Positions 42,977 to 51,037 of a stretch of DNA of 64,000 nucleotides are shown here, piece by piece (the first letter of the stretch is position 1; every line of letters starts with the position of its first letter). Made by a program: the position numbers and the translations under genes. Under the pieces are notes generated by a model, which was not told the origin of the DNA, did not search any database, and was given only the letters and a program-made list of their open reading frames with translations. This DNA is from Streptomyces sp. CHD11 (GTDB lineage Bacteria > Actinomycetota > Actinomycetes > Streptomycetales > Streptomycetaceae), in assembly GCF_018638295.1 (NCBI RefSeq), contig NZ_JABTTS010000019.1, positions 1 through 64,000 of the forward strand, in the 5' to 3' direction.

Positions 42977-44175
42977 GGGGGCCGGTGACGAGCGGCGCGG
43001 GAATGCCTCCCGGCCTGCTCGACGGGGTGCGCCGATGGCTGGCCGAGAGCGGGGCCGAGCCGACACCCGCGCGGGTGGCACAGGCGCTGCGGGACCAGGG
43101 CCGGGTGCTCGGGGACGCCGAAGTGCTGGGGGCCGCCGAACAGCTGCGGTCGGAGCTGGTCGGCAGCGGCCCGCTCGAACGGCTGTTGGCCGATCCGTCG
43201 GTGACCGACGTCCTGGTGTCGGCTCCCGACCGGGTCTGGGTGGACCGCGGCGGCGGGCTGGAGCTCAGTGAGGTCGCCTTCCCGGACGCCACGGCCGTCC
43301 GGCGCCTGGCTCAGCGGCTCGCTGCCGTGGCCGGCCGGCGGCTCGACGACGCCCGGCCGTGGGTCGACGCCAGGCTGCCCGACGGGACGCGGCTGCACGC
43401 GGTACTCCCCCCGGTGGCGGTCGGCTGCACGTGCCTGTCGCTCCGGGTCGTACGGCCGCGCGCCTTCACACTCGGTGAACTGGTGGCGGCCGGGACGGTG
43501 CCGCCGGGCGGGGACCGCATGCTGCGGGCGCTGCTGGACGCGCGGTTGTCCTTCCTGATCAGCGGAGGGACCGGAACCGGCAAGACGACCTTGCTGAGCG
43601 CGCTGCTGGGACTGGTCGGTCCGGACGAACGGATCGTCCTGGCCGAGGACTCGGCGGAACTGCGTCCGGATCATCCGCACGTCGTGCGTCTGGAGACCAG
43701 GCCCGCCAATCAGGAGGGCGCGGGCCTCGTCACCCTCGAGGACCTGGTGCGCCAGGCACTGCGGATGCGGCCCGACCGGCTGGTCGTGGGCGAGGTCCGC
43801 GGCCCCGAGGTGACCCACCTGCTGGCCGCCCTCAACACGGGCCATGAAGGCTCATGCACGGTTCACGCCAATGCCGCCGCGGATGTGCCCGCCCGGCTGG
43901 AGGCGCTCGGCACGGCCGCGGGCCTCGACCGGGCCGCCCTGCACAGTCAGCTGGCCGCCGCCCTGTCAGTAGTGCTCCACCTCGTACGGGACCGGAGCGG
44001 CCGGCGCCGCATCGCGGAGGTGCACGTGCTGGAGCGGGACCCCTCGGGGCTGGTGCGGACGGTGCCGGCGCTGCGATGGGGCCCGGAGGCGTTCACCCCC
44101 GAGCGCGGCTGGGAGCGGCTGCGCCGGCTGCTGCGGAACGCGCGGGGTGACGGGCCGGGGGAGGAGGCCGCGTGA
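42973..44175 (+). CDS. tadA: TadA/CpaF-family secretion ATPase
   Basis: 400 residues, hexameric type II/IV secretion ATPase. Walker A ISGGTGTGKTTLLSALLG near residue 200, Asp box ERIVLAEDSAELR, Walker B MRPDRLVVGEVRGPE and His box LNTGHEGSCTVHANAA are all intact. It powers assembly of Flp/Tad pili or pseudopili. The start overlaps the ssd stop (ATGA). Confidence 0.95.
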   Translation: MRGPVTSGAGMPPGLLDGVRRWLAESGAEPTPARVAQALRDQGRVLGDAEVLGAAEQLRSELVGSGPLERLLADPSVTDVLVSAPDRVWVDRGGGLELSEVAFPDATAVRRLAQRLAAVAGRRLDDARPWVDARLPDGTRLHAVLPPVAVGCTCLSLRVVRPRAFTLGELVAAGTVPPGGDRMLRALLDARLSFLISGGTGTGKTTLLSALLGLVGPDERIVLAEDSAELRPDHPHVVRLETRPANQEGAGLVTLEDLVRQALRMRPDRLVVGEVRGPEVTHLLAALNTGHEGSCTVHANAAADVPARLEALGTAAGLDRAALHSQLAAALSVVLHLVRDRSGRRRIAEVHVLERDPSGLVRTVPALRWGPEAFTPERGWERLRRLLRNARGDGPGEEAA

Positions 44176-45050
44176 TGAGCGGGACGACCGAGGTGTCGAC
44201 GGGCGCGGCCGTGGCCTGTCTGGGAGCCGCCGCCTGGCTGCTGGGCGGCGGGCATGCCGGGGCCAGGCGGACACGGCTGCTGCTGACCGGCGGGGGCACG
44301 GTGGGAGACGGACCGCCGGGGTGGCCCCGGGTGATCCACGAGTGGGCCCGCGTCCGGGGGCGGCTGCGCCACGAATGGTGGTCGCTGGCCGCCGGGGCGG
44401 CACTGGCGTTGCTGGGCACTTCCGTCCTGCCGGTCCTCGCCGGGGCGGCCGGAGTGCCCCTGCTGCGGCGCGTGCGGCGGACCGCCGGGGAGCGCCGGGC
44501 CCGGGAACGGCGTGGGGACGCGGTGATCGCGTTGTGCGCGGCGCTCGCCGGTGAGTTGCGGGCCGGACGGCAGCCGGGCGAGGCGCTGCTGTCGGCCGCC
44601 CGGGACTCCGGCGGGTTCGGTGACACGCAGGCGGCCGTGCTGGCGGCGGCTCGCTTCGGCGGCGATGTCCCGGACGCGCTCACGGCGGCGTCACGGCAGC
44701 CGGGCGCGGAAGGGCTGCGAGGGCTCGCCGCGTGCTGGCGGGTGGCGGTGGACCAGGGGGCCGGACTCGCCGCCGGCCTCGACCGGCTGGAAGCGGCGCT
44801 GCGTGCCGAACGGGACCAGCGGGCCGATCTGCGCGCCCAGTTGGCCGGTGCCCGTGCCACGGCGGTGATGCTCGCGGGGCTCCCGGTCGTGGGCCTGGCG
44901 CTCGGTGCGGCTCTCGGGGCCGACCCGCTGTACATCCTCCTGCACACGCCGGCGGGACTGGCCTGCCTGGGGGCCGGTGGGGTGCTGGAGGGCCTGGGGC
45001 TGTGGTGGGTGCTGCGGATCATGCGCAGCGCGGAGGAGAGGGCGGCATGA
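44175..45050 (+). CDS. tadB: TadB-like inner membrane platform protein
   Basis: 291 residues from ATG (a GTG immediately before is the alternative). The T2SS-F domain lies at about 115-240 with DAVIALCAALAGELRAGRQPGEAL and the second repeat AACWRVAVDQGAGLAAGLDRL. Membrane helices lie near 13-28, 70-95, 235-255 and 260-285. Together with TadC it forms the platform for pilin assembly. Its start overlaps the tadA stop and its stop overlaps the tadC start. Confidence 0.88.
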   Translation: MSGTTEVSTGAAVACLGAAAWLLGGGHAGARRTRLLLTGGGTVGDGPPGWPRVIHEWARVRGRLRHEWWSLAAGAALALLGTSVLPVLAGAAGVPLLRRVRRTAGERRARERRGDAVIALCAALAGELRAGRQPGEALLSAARDSGGFGDTQAAVLAAARFGGDVPDALTAASRQPGAEGLRGLAACWRVAVDQGAGLAAGLDRLEAALRAERDQRADLRAQLAGARATAVMLAGLPVVGLALGAALGADPLYILLHTPAGLACLGAGGVLEGLGLWWVLRIMRSAEERAA

Positions 45051-45838
45051 GCGGAGAAGTTGTCCACAGGCTGGGGGTGGCTGTGGGGATCGTGTCGGTG
45101 CTCGGCTGGTCCGTCGGCTGGTGGTGGCGCAGGCGGTGCGAGCGCGGAGTACGGAGACGACTGGCCGAGGTGCTGCCGCCGGAGCGGACGGCGACCGCCT
45201 CACACCCCGGGCTGCCGTGGGCCGCCGCGCGGAGGTGGCTGCCGCTGGTGGGCGTGGTGGGTGCCGGGTGGTGGCTGGTGGACGGTCCCGCCGGAGCGGC
45301 GGTGGGACTGGCGGCCGCGGCGGGGCTGTGGCGGTGGCGGCTGAGAGAGCCGGCGGCGGGAGCGCGCACCCGGGAGGCGGAGAGCGCCGAGGCGGCACGG
45401 CGGCTTCCCCTGGCAGCCGATCTGCTGTCCGCCTGCATCGCCGCGGGCGCCGGACCGGTGCCCGCGGCGCAAGCGGTCGGGGAGGCCCTGGGCGGGCCGG
45501 TCGGAGACGCGCTCGCGCGGGGCGCGGCGGAGGTGCGGCTCGGTGGTGAACCGGGCGCGGCCTGGCGCCGGCTGGCGGCGCTGAAGGGCGGCGGGCCGCT
45601 GGCTCGGCTGCTGGAACGGGCCGATGTCTCGGGCCTTCCCCTGGCCGCCCCCGTGGGCCGGCTGGCCGCCGGGGTCCGCGCGGAGTGGACCCGCGCGGCG
45701 ACGGCACGGGCCCGGAGGGCGGCCGTCCTGGTGAGCGCCCCGGTGGGGTTGTGCTTCCTGCCCGCGTTCATCGCGGTCGGCGTGGTGCCCGTGGTGGTCG
45801 GGCTCGCGGACGGAGCCCTGCGGGGAGGTGGTGGGTGA
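45047..45838 (+). CDS. tadC: TadC-like platform protein
   Basis: 263 residues. Helices near 8-22, 65-95 (VGVVGAGWWLVDGPAGAAVG) and 233-255, with a cytoplasmic T2SS-F type helical bundle between (AARRLPLAADLLSACIAAGAGP, ARLLERADVSGLPLA). Partner of TadB. ATGA overlap with tadB. Confidence 0.86.
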   Translation: MSGEVVHRLGVAVGIVSVLGWSVGWWWRRRCERGVRRRLAEVLPPERTATASHPGLPWAAARRWLPLVGVVGAGWWLVDGPAGAAVGLAAAAGLWRWRLREPAAGARTREAESAEAARRLPLAADLLSACIAAGAGPVPAAQAVGEALGGPVGDALARGAAEVRLGGEPGAAWRRLAALKGGGPLARLLERADVSGLPLAAPVGRLAAGVRAEWTRAATARARRAAVLVSAPVGLCFLPAFIAVGVVPVVVGLADGALRGGGG

Positions 45839-45918
45839 CGGCAGACGAGCGGCGGACCGCATGAACGAGCGTGACCGACAAGACAAGTTCGATTCGGCTT
45901 CTCCTCACGGGGGTTGAG

Positions 45919-46128
45919 ATGTATCAGGTGGTACGGGCACGACTGCGTGCCCTGGTGTGCGGGGCGCGTACGGCACGGAGGGACGCCGGAATGGTGACCT
46001 CGGAGTACGCCATGGGCATCGTGGCGGCGGTGGCGTTCGCCGTGGTGCTCTACAAGGTGGTCAACAGCGGACCGGTCAGCACGGCACTGCGGAACATCGT
46101 GCAGCAGGCACTTGATGGCCGGATGTGA
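45919..46128 (+). CDS. Flp pilin-like protein (DUF4244)
   Basis: 69 residues. After a basic leader (ARLRALVCGARTARRDAG) comes MVTSEYAMGIVAAVAFAVVLYKVV, listed in two parts because it is one hydrophobic helix. The Glu-Tyr pair just inside the helix is the Flp/TadE prepilin hallmark, so peptidase cleavage before the helix is expected. It is the likely structural subunit of the Tad apparatus. The ATG has GGGGG five bases upstream; a GTG at 45871 would add 16 residues. Overlaps tadE by 14 bases. Confidence 0.88.
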   Translation: MYQVVRARLRALVCGARTARRDAGMVTSEYAMGIVAAVAFAVVLYKVVNSGPVSTALRNIVQQALDGRM

Positions 46129-46480
46129 GCGGCGCGCGGACCGGGGGTTCGTGTCGGTGGAGACGGCCATGGTGATGCCCGTACTGGTGATGTTCGTGAC
46201 GGCGCTGGTCTGGGGTCTGCTGGTGGTGGCGGCGCAGATCCAGTGCGTGGACGCGGCGCGTACGGGCGCCCGCGCGGCGGCCCGGCAGGATCCGCCCGAC
46301 GCGGTGGTCGAGGTGACCCGCGCGGCAGCGCCGCCCGGCGCGAGGATCACGGTGAGCCGGGAGGCGGAGCAGGTCCGGGTCGTCGTCGTGGCGAGGCCTC
46401 CGGTGCTGCACGGACTGCCGTTCGAACTGCGGGAGGAGGCCGTCGCCGCGGTGGAGGAGACGGTGGGGGTGGGAGCGTGA
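46115..46480 (+). CDS. TadE-like pseudopilin
   Basis: 121 residues. DRGFVSVETAMVMPVLVMFV near the N-terminus has the Glu of type IV prepilin-like processing sites followed by the single hydrophobic helix (18-40). The rest is an extracytoplasmic domain with VDAARTGARAAAR. A minor pseudopilin of the Tad system. An ATG three codons after an in-frame TTG is the chosen start. Confidence 0.88.
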   Translation: MAGCERRADRGFVSVETAMVMPVLVMFVTALVWGLLVVAAQIQCVDAARTGARAAARQDPPDAVVEVTRAAAPPGARITVSREAEQVRVVVVARPPVLHGLPFELREEAVAAVEETVGVGA

Positions 46481-47520
46481 GCGCCCGGCCGCCCGAGCCG
46501 TGGCCCATGGCCGGCCGAGAGGCTCCGCACGGCGCCCGAAGGGGCCCGCACGGCGCCCGAAGGGGCCCGCACGGCGTCGGCCGCGGTCCGGCCGTCCAGC
46601 GACGCGCAGGCCCCGTCCACCGGGCGTGCGGCGGTGTGTCCCGTCGTGGCGGCGGGAAGCGCGGTGACCGGTGGCGTGCGCCGGGCCGCGACCGGGGGTC
46701 GGCCACGGTCTGGAGCGTCGGTGCGATCGCCGTGCTGTGTGTGGTGTTCGGCATCGTCCTCGCCCTCGGACACGCAGTCGTGGTCCGGCACCGCGCGGCC
46801 GGCGGCGCGGACCTGGCGGCGCTCGCGGCGGCGGACCACTGGACGGAGGGACGTACGGCTGCCTGCGAGCAGGCGGACCGGCTGGCCCGGGCACAGGACT
46901 CGCGGCTCGTACGGTGCGCGATCACCGGGGAGGTGGCGGACGTGTCGGTGGCGTCGGGACGGGATCCCTTCACGGTGGAGGTGCGGGCGCGGGCAGGGCC
47001 TGCCGGGGGAGTGGCGCCACCGGCGGACGGCGCGGCTCCGGACGTGGCCGCAGGGCCGGTGCCGGTCCAGGACGTGGGTGCGGCCGGGTCGGCGGGGTGT
47101 GTTCCGGGGGCGGGGCCGGTCGTCCCGGGTTCGGGAGTCCCGGATCAGTCCCCGGTTCCGGTGCCCGATCCGGGCGAGGGCGTCCGCCCCGGTCGCGTCC
47201 GCGCGGTCCCGCCCACCGTTCCGGCCCTCTCCGTCCCCTCCCCGTTCTCCGTCCCCTCCCCGTCATCCGTGTCCTCCCGGGGCTCCGTCTCCTCCCGCTT
47301 CTCCGCCGGTGCGCCGTCTAGGAGCACCGTGAGCAGCCGTACCGCGCCCCGTTTGTGCAGTGGGTCGTTGCCGTTGCCGCACTTGGGGGACTGGATGCAC
47401 GAGGGGCAGCCGGCGTCGCATTCGCAGGAGGCGATGGCCTGGCGGGTGGCCGTGAGCCAGGAGCGAGCGGTGTGGAAGGCGCGTTCCGCGAAGCCCGCAC
47501 CGCCCGGGTGGCCGTCGTAG
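46477..47520 (+). CDS. Rv3654c-type TadE-like protein with run-on C-terminus
   Basis: The GTG overlaps the tadE stop (GTGA). Residues 1-65 are basic, with two and a half copies of HGARRGP (21-bp DNA repeats at 46528-46569). DRGSATVWSVGAIAVLCVVFGIVLALGHAV, described here as a helix at about 73-100, is the conserved membrane segment, followed by GGADLAALAAADHW typical of the family. The normal domain should end near residue 170. This frame instead runs on for another 180 Pro/Ser/Val-rich codons to 47520, overlapping the last 376 bases of the convergent helicase gene. Either the protein has a long tail or a stop was lost. Confidence 0.7.
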   Translation: MSARPPEPWPMAGREAPHGARRGPHGARRGPHGVGRGPAVQRRAGPVHRACGGVSRRGGGKRGDRWRAPGRDRGSATVWSVGAIAVLCVVFGIVLALGHAVVVRHRAAGGADLAALAAADHWTEGRTAACEQADRLARAQDSRLVRCAITGEVADVSVASGRDPFTVEVRARAGPAGGVAPPADGAAPDVAAGPVPVQDVGAAGSAGCVPGAGPVVPGSGVPDQSPVPVPDPGEGVRPGRVRAVPPTVPALSVPSPFSVPSPSSVSSRGSVSSRFSAGAPSRSTVSSRTAPRLCSGSLPLPHLGDWMHEGQPASHSQEAMAWRVAVSQERAVWKARSAKPAPPGWPS

Positions 47521-49751
47521 ACGAAGACCGTCGGGAGCAGGGTGTCGGGGTGGAGCGGGATCGATACGCCGCCGATGTCCCAGCGGTCGCAGGTCGCGAA
47601 GAGCGGCAGCATGCCGATCGACGCGTGCTCCGCGGCGTGCAGGGCACCGCCGAGGATCTCCGGATCGATCCGGGCCCGGTCCAGCTGGTCCTCGGTGACC
47701 GTCCACCACACCGCGCGGGTGCGCAGCGTACGAGGAGGGAGGTCGAGCTTCGTCTCACCCAGCACCTCGCCGGTGATCTGGCGGCGGCGCAGGAAGGAGA
47801 CCACCTGGTTGGTGACCTCGACGGAGCCGTAGCAGAGGCGGCCCTCGCCCCAGGGGATCGTGGTGTCCGTCTCCAGCACGGTGATCGACGTCGTGTCCCG
47901 GGCCACGGTCGTGTAGGTCGGGCTCGCCCGCTCGACCAGCGCGACGGAGTCCTCCAGGTCGAGGGAGCGGACGAGGTAGGTGAGGCCCTGATGCAGGTGG
48001 ACGGCGCCCTCGTGGACACTCGTGTGGGCGGCGCCCGCGTCGACCGTGCCCAACAGTCTGCCCGTCCCGGTCTCGACGACCTGCACGGGGCGGCCGCCCG
48101 CGCCGCGGATGTCGGTCAGGTCGGCGGCCCGCTCGCGGCGGGTCCAGTGCCAGGCCCTCGTCCGCCGGCGCAGCAGTTTCGCGGCCTCCAGTTGCGGGAG
48201 CAGATCCGCGGTGGCGGGGCCGAACAGGACCAGGTCCTCCTCCGTCAGGGGCAGCTCCTCGGCCGCCGCGCACAGGTGCGGGGCGAGCACGTAGGGGTTG
48301 TCGGGATCGAGGACGGTGGACTCCACGGGTCGGTCGAAGAGGGCCTCGGGATGGTGGACGAGGAAGGTGTCCAGCGGGTCGTCCCGGGCGACCAGGACGG
48401 CGAGAGCGCCCTGACCCGAACGGCCCGCGCGGCCGGCCTGCTGCCACAGGGAGGCCCGGGTCCCGGGATAACCGGCGATCACCACGGCGTCCAGGCCGGA
48501 GATGTCCACGCCCAGTTCGAGGGCGTTCGTCGCCGCGAGACCGAGGAGCTCGCCGGAGTGCAGGGCGCGCTCGAGGGCGCGGCGCTCCTCGGGGAGGTAC
48601 CCGCCCCGGTAGGCCGCGACACGCCGGGCCAGCGAGCGGTCGACCTCGGCGAGGCGTTCCTGGGCGATCACGGAGATGAGCTCGGCGCCACGCCGGGAGC
48701 GGACGAAGGTGACCGACCGGATTCCCTGCACGGTCAGGTCGGTCAGCAGGTCGGCGGCCTCCGCGGTGGCCGTACGGCGGACGGGGGCGCCCTTCTCGCC
48801 GTGCAGCTCGGTGAGCGGCGGCTCCCAGAGGGCGAACACCAGTTCACCGCGCGGTGAGGCGTCGTCGGCCACCTCCACCACCGGCAGGCCCGTGAGGCGG
48901 CCGGCGGCGACCGAGGGCTCGGCGGCGGTCGCGGAGGCCAGCAGGAACACCGGGGAGGCGCCGTAGCGGGCACACAGGCGCCGCAGCCGGCGCAGCACCT
49001 GGGCGACGTGGGAGCCGAACACACCCCGGTAGGTGTGGCACTCGTCGATGACGACGTACTTCAGCGCTTTCAGGAAGGAGGACCAGCGGGCATGGGACGG
49101 CAGGATCCCCCGGTGCAGCATGTCCGGGTTGGTCAGGACGTAGTTGGCGTACTGGCGGATCCACTCACGTTCCTCGAACGGAGTGTCACCGTCGTAGACC
49201 GCCGCGCGCACCGAATGGCCCAGTGGTTGTGAAAGTTCCTTCACGGATCGGCACTGGTCCGCGGCGAGGGCCTTCGTGGGGGCGAGATACAGGGCGGTCG
49301 CCCCGCGGCCGTTCGGGGCCTCGGCCCCGTCCAGGAGCGTGGACAGGACGGGCGTCAGATACGCCAGGGACTTGCCGGACGCCGTCCCGGTGGCGACCAC
49401 CACGGACTCGCCGTCCAGGGCGTGCTCGGCGGCGCGTGCCTGGTGGGCCCAGGGGTGTCCGATGCCCGCGGCCTGCACGGCGGCGACGACCTCCGCGCGG
49501 ATCCGGTCCGGCCAGACGGCATGGCGACCCGTGCGCGGGGGCAAGTGCTCGGTATGAGTAACGCGCGAAGCCCGGCTCGGTCCGGACACGAGCCGGTCCA
49601 GGACCACGCCCGGCGGGGTCCTGGACGGGGTGTCCGTCGGGGGTCGATCGGATCGGTGATTCTTGGCCATCGGCACCGAGTGTGTCACCGGAGTGACGGA
49701 CAATGGGGCCAAGGCGTCGTGCACGCCTGCCGGTAAGTGATTGAATGCCAT
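47145..49751 (-). CDS. DEAD/DEAH helicase with DUF1998 domain
   Basis: 868 residues. Motif I ATGTASGKSLAYLTP near residue 125, motif II DECHTYRG, motif III LLASATAAEP, the helicase C domain with FVRSRRGAEL, LELGVDISGLDAVVIAGYPG and QQAGRAGRSGQG. The DUF1998 region near 780-820 has four cysteines (SCECDAGCPSCIQSPKC), a zinc or Fe-S site. Relatives (YprA/MrfA, Hrq1) work in mitomycin-type DNA damage repair. The ATG at MAFNHLP is chosen; the longer frame crosses bldG. The acidic Glu/Gly/Thr-rich last 60 residues lie in the overlap with the Tad gene. Counterpart Rv3649 (from memory). Confidence 0.9.
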   Translation of the reverse strand: MAFNHLPAGVHDALAPLSVTPVTHSVPMAKNHRSDRPPTDTPSRTPPGVVLDRLVSGPSRASRVTHTEHLPPRTGRHAVWPDRIRAEVVAAVQAAGIGHPWAHQARAAEHALDGESVVVATGTASGKSLAYLTPVLSTLLDGAEAPNGRGATALYLAPTKALAADQCRSVKELSQPLGHSVRAAVYDGDTPFEEREWIRQYANYVLTNPDMLHRGILPSHARWSSFLKALKYVVIDECHTYRGVFGSHVAQVLRRLRRLCARYGASPVFLLASATAAEPSVAAGRLTGLPVVEVADDASPRGELVFALWEPPLTELHGEKGAPVRRTATAEAADLLTDLTVQGIRSVTFVRSRRGAELISVIAQERLAEVDRSLARRVAAYRGGYLPEERRALERALHSGELLGLAATNALELGVDISGLDAVVIAGYPGTRASLWQQAGRAGRSGQGALAVLVARDDPLDTFLVHHPEALFDRPVESTVLDPDNPYVLAPHLCAAAEELPLTEEDLVLFGPATADLLPQLEAAKLLRRRTRAWHWTRRERAADLTDIRGAGGRPVQVVETGTGRLLGTVDAGAAHTSVHEGAVHLHQGLTYLVRSLDLEDSVALVERASPTYTTVARDTTSITVLETDTTIPWGEGRLCYGSVEVTNQVVSFLRRRQITGEVLGETKLDLPPRTLRTRAVWWTVTEDQLDRARIDPEILGGALHAAEHASIGMLPLFATCDRWDIGGVSIPLHPDTLLPTVFVYDGHPGGAGFAERAFHTARSWLTATRQAIASCECDAGCPSCIQSPKCGNGNDPLHKRGAVRLLTVLLDGAPAEKREETEPREDTDDGEGTENGEGTERAGTVGGTARTRPGRTPSPGSGTGTGD

Positions 49752-49830
49752 CGCGGCTGGCGAACCGTCCAGGGGGCTGAGCCGAGATGCCCCAAGGGCG
49801 ACCGCTCGATAGCTAGGTGCTGGAGGATCC

Positions 49831-50172
49831 GTGGACCTGTCCCTGTCGACCGAGACCATGGGCGATCGCACGATCGTCAGGGTCGGTGGCGAAATCGACG
49901 TATATACCGCGCCAAAGCTGCGCGAGCAGCTGGTCGAGCTGGTGAATGACGGCAGTTTCCACCTTGTCGTCGACATGGAAGGTGTGGACTTCCTCGACTC
50001 CACCGGACTCGGCGTGCTGGTCGGCGGCCTGAAGCGGGTGCGTGCCCATGAGGGCTCGCTGCGCCTGGTCTGCAACCAGGAGCGCATTCTCAAGATTTTC
50101 CGAATCACCGGCCTCACCAAGGTGTTCCCGATTCACACCTCGGTCGAGGAAGCGGTGGCGGCCACGGACTGA
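49831..50172 (+). CDS. bldG: Anti-sigma factor antagonist BldG
   Basis: 113 residues from GTG, identical in length and near-identical in sequence to known BldG (from memory). A single STAS domain: VRVGGEIDVYTAPKLREQL, then VDMEGVDFLDSTGLGVLVGG with the phosphorylatable Ser of the DSTGLG motif. BldG is essential for aerial hyphae and antibiotic production; phosphorylation by an anti-sigma kinase controls whether it sequesters that partner. GGAGG lies eight bases upstream. The next gene is the cognate anti-sigma factor. Confidence 0.97.
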   Translation: MDLSLSTETMGDRTIVRVGGEIDVYTAPKLREQLVELVNDGSFHLVVDMEGVDFLDSTGLGVLVGGLKRVRAHEGSLRLVCNQERILKIFRITGLTKVFPIHTSVEEAVAATD

Positions 50173-50284
50173 CCGCCCCCGCTCCCGGGCCCTGGGTCCG
50201 GGCGGCACAAGAGAAGCATGAGGAGGGCCGGGCGTTCGGCGGCCCGGCCTCTCCACAGCACGCCCGTAGTTGCGAGGGGGATGC

Positions 50285-50716
50285 ATGGCCACCGTTGAAC
50301 TTCGTTTCAGCGCGCTGCCCGAGCATGTCAGGACCGCCCGTCTCGTGGCAGCGGCGGTGGCGCGCAGGGCCGGAGTGGACGAGGCCGTCCTCGACGAGGT
50401 CCGGCTCGCCGTCGGCGAGGCGTGCACCAGGGCCGTGGGACTGCATCAGCACAGCGGCATCTCGGCGCCTGTGAAGGTGCTGCTGATCGAGGAGGAGAAG
50501 CAGTTCTCCATCGAGGTCGGCGACGAGGCGCCCCATGCGACCCCGGGCCGGACGTCCGGTGACGGACCCGACACCGACGTGGAGACCGAGGAGGACGAGA
50601 TGGGTCTCGCGGTCATCAGCGGCCTTGTCGACGACGTCGAGGTCAGCGCGGGGAAGAGCGGCGGATCGATCCGCATGAGGTGGCCCACCGCGCCGCCGCC
50701 CACTCTCCTCGTCTGA
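50285..50716 (+). CDS. Anti-sigma factor partner of BldG (HATPase_c)
   Basis: 143 residues. An RsbW-like GHKL ATPase: the N-box DEVRLAVGEACTRAVGLHQ, a G-box-like MGLAVISGLVDDVEVS, and the final strand GSIRMRW. An acidic, disordered-looking insertion (TSGDGPDTDVETEEDE) interrupts the lid. It binds a sigma factor and is released by unphosphorylated BldG. The N-box has Glu-Ala-Cys rather than the full E-x2-x-N, so kinase activity may be weak. The start is the ATG with GAGGGGGATG immediately before. Followed by a strong terminator. Confidence 0.9.
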   Translation: MATVELRFSALPEHVRTARLVAAAVARRAGVDEAVLDEVRLAVGEACTRAVGLHQHSGISAPVKVLLIEEEKQFSIEVGDEAPHATPGRTSGDGPDTDVETEEDEMGLAVISGLVDDVEVSAGKSGGSIRMRWPTAPPPTLLV

Positions 50717-50745
50717 CCGGATTCACCCGGACGGCGACTTTTCTG

Positions 50746-50774
50746 ACGAAGGGCCCCCTCGTGGGGCCCTTCGT
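50746..50774 (+). terminator. Terminator of the bldG operon
   Basis: ACGAAGGGCCCC (50746-50757) pairs perfectly with GGGGCCCTTCGT (50763-50774), five-base loop, 30 bases after the anti-sigma stop. Confidence 0.88.
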
Positions 50775-50826
50775 CATGTGCGGGCCGCGGTGCCCGCGCC
50801 TACAGTGGTCCCGTGCGCAAGATCGC

Positions 50827-50840
50827 GTGAATTCGTTCAC
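50827..50840. promoter_or_regulatory. Crp-like palindrome upstream of hppA
   Basis: GTGAATTCGTTCAC: perfect GTGA-N6-TCAC half-sites, one mismatch to the Streptomyces Crp consensus GTGNNNNNNGNCAC. It sits 197 bases upstream of the hppA start, beyond the bldG-operon terminator. Confidence 0.45.
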
Positions 50841-51037
50841 GATCGGTCCGCGGTCAGGAAATTCGATCACGTGAATGGCTCGAAGGCATTACCGATTTCG
50901 GAGGGCCGGCCGTCCGACGATCATCGGGAAGAGTGGATGCAGGACATTTACATTTCCCGCGCTCTGTTTTGATCAGGTTCCGGGTACCTACAATCCCGTC
51001 CACATCTTGAGCTCAGCCCAAGCGTCAAGGAGGACGA

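Noticed and set aside
47145..50120. 991-aa helicase starting inside bldG
   Set aside because: The extension is antisense to bldG. The ATG at 49751 gives a normal N-terminus for the family.
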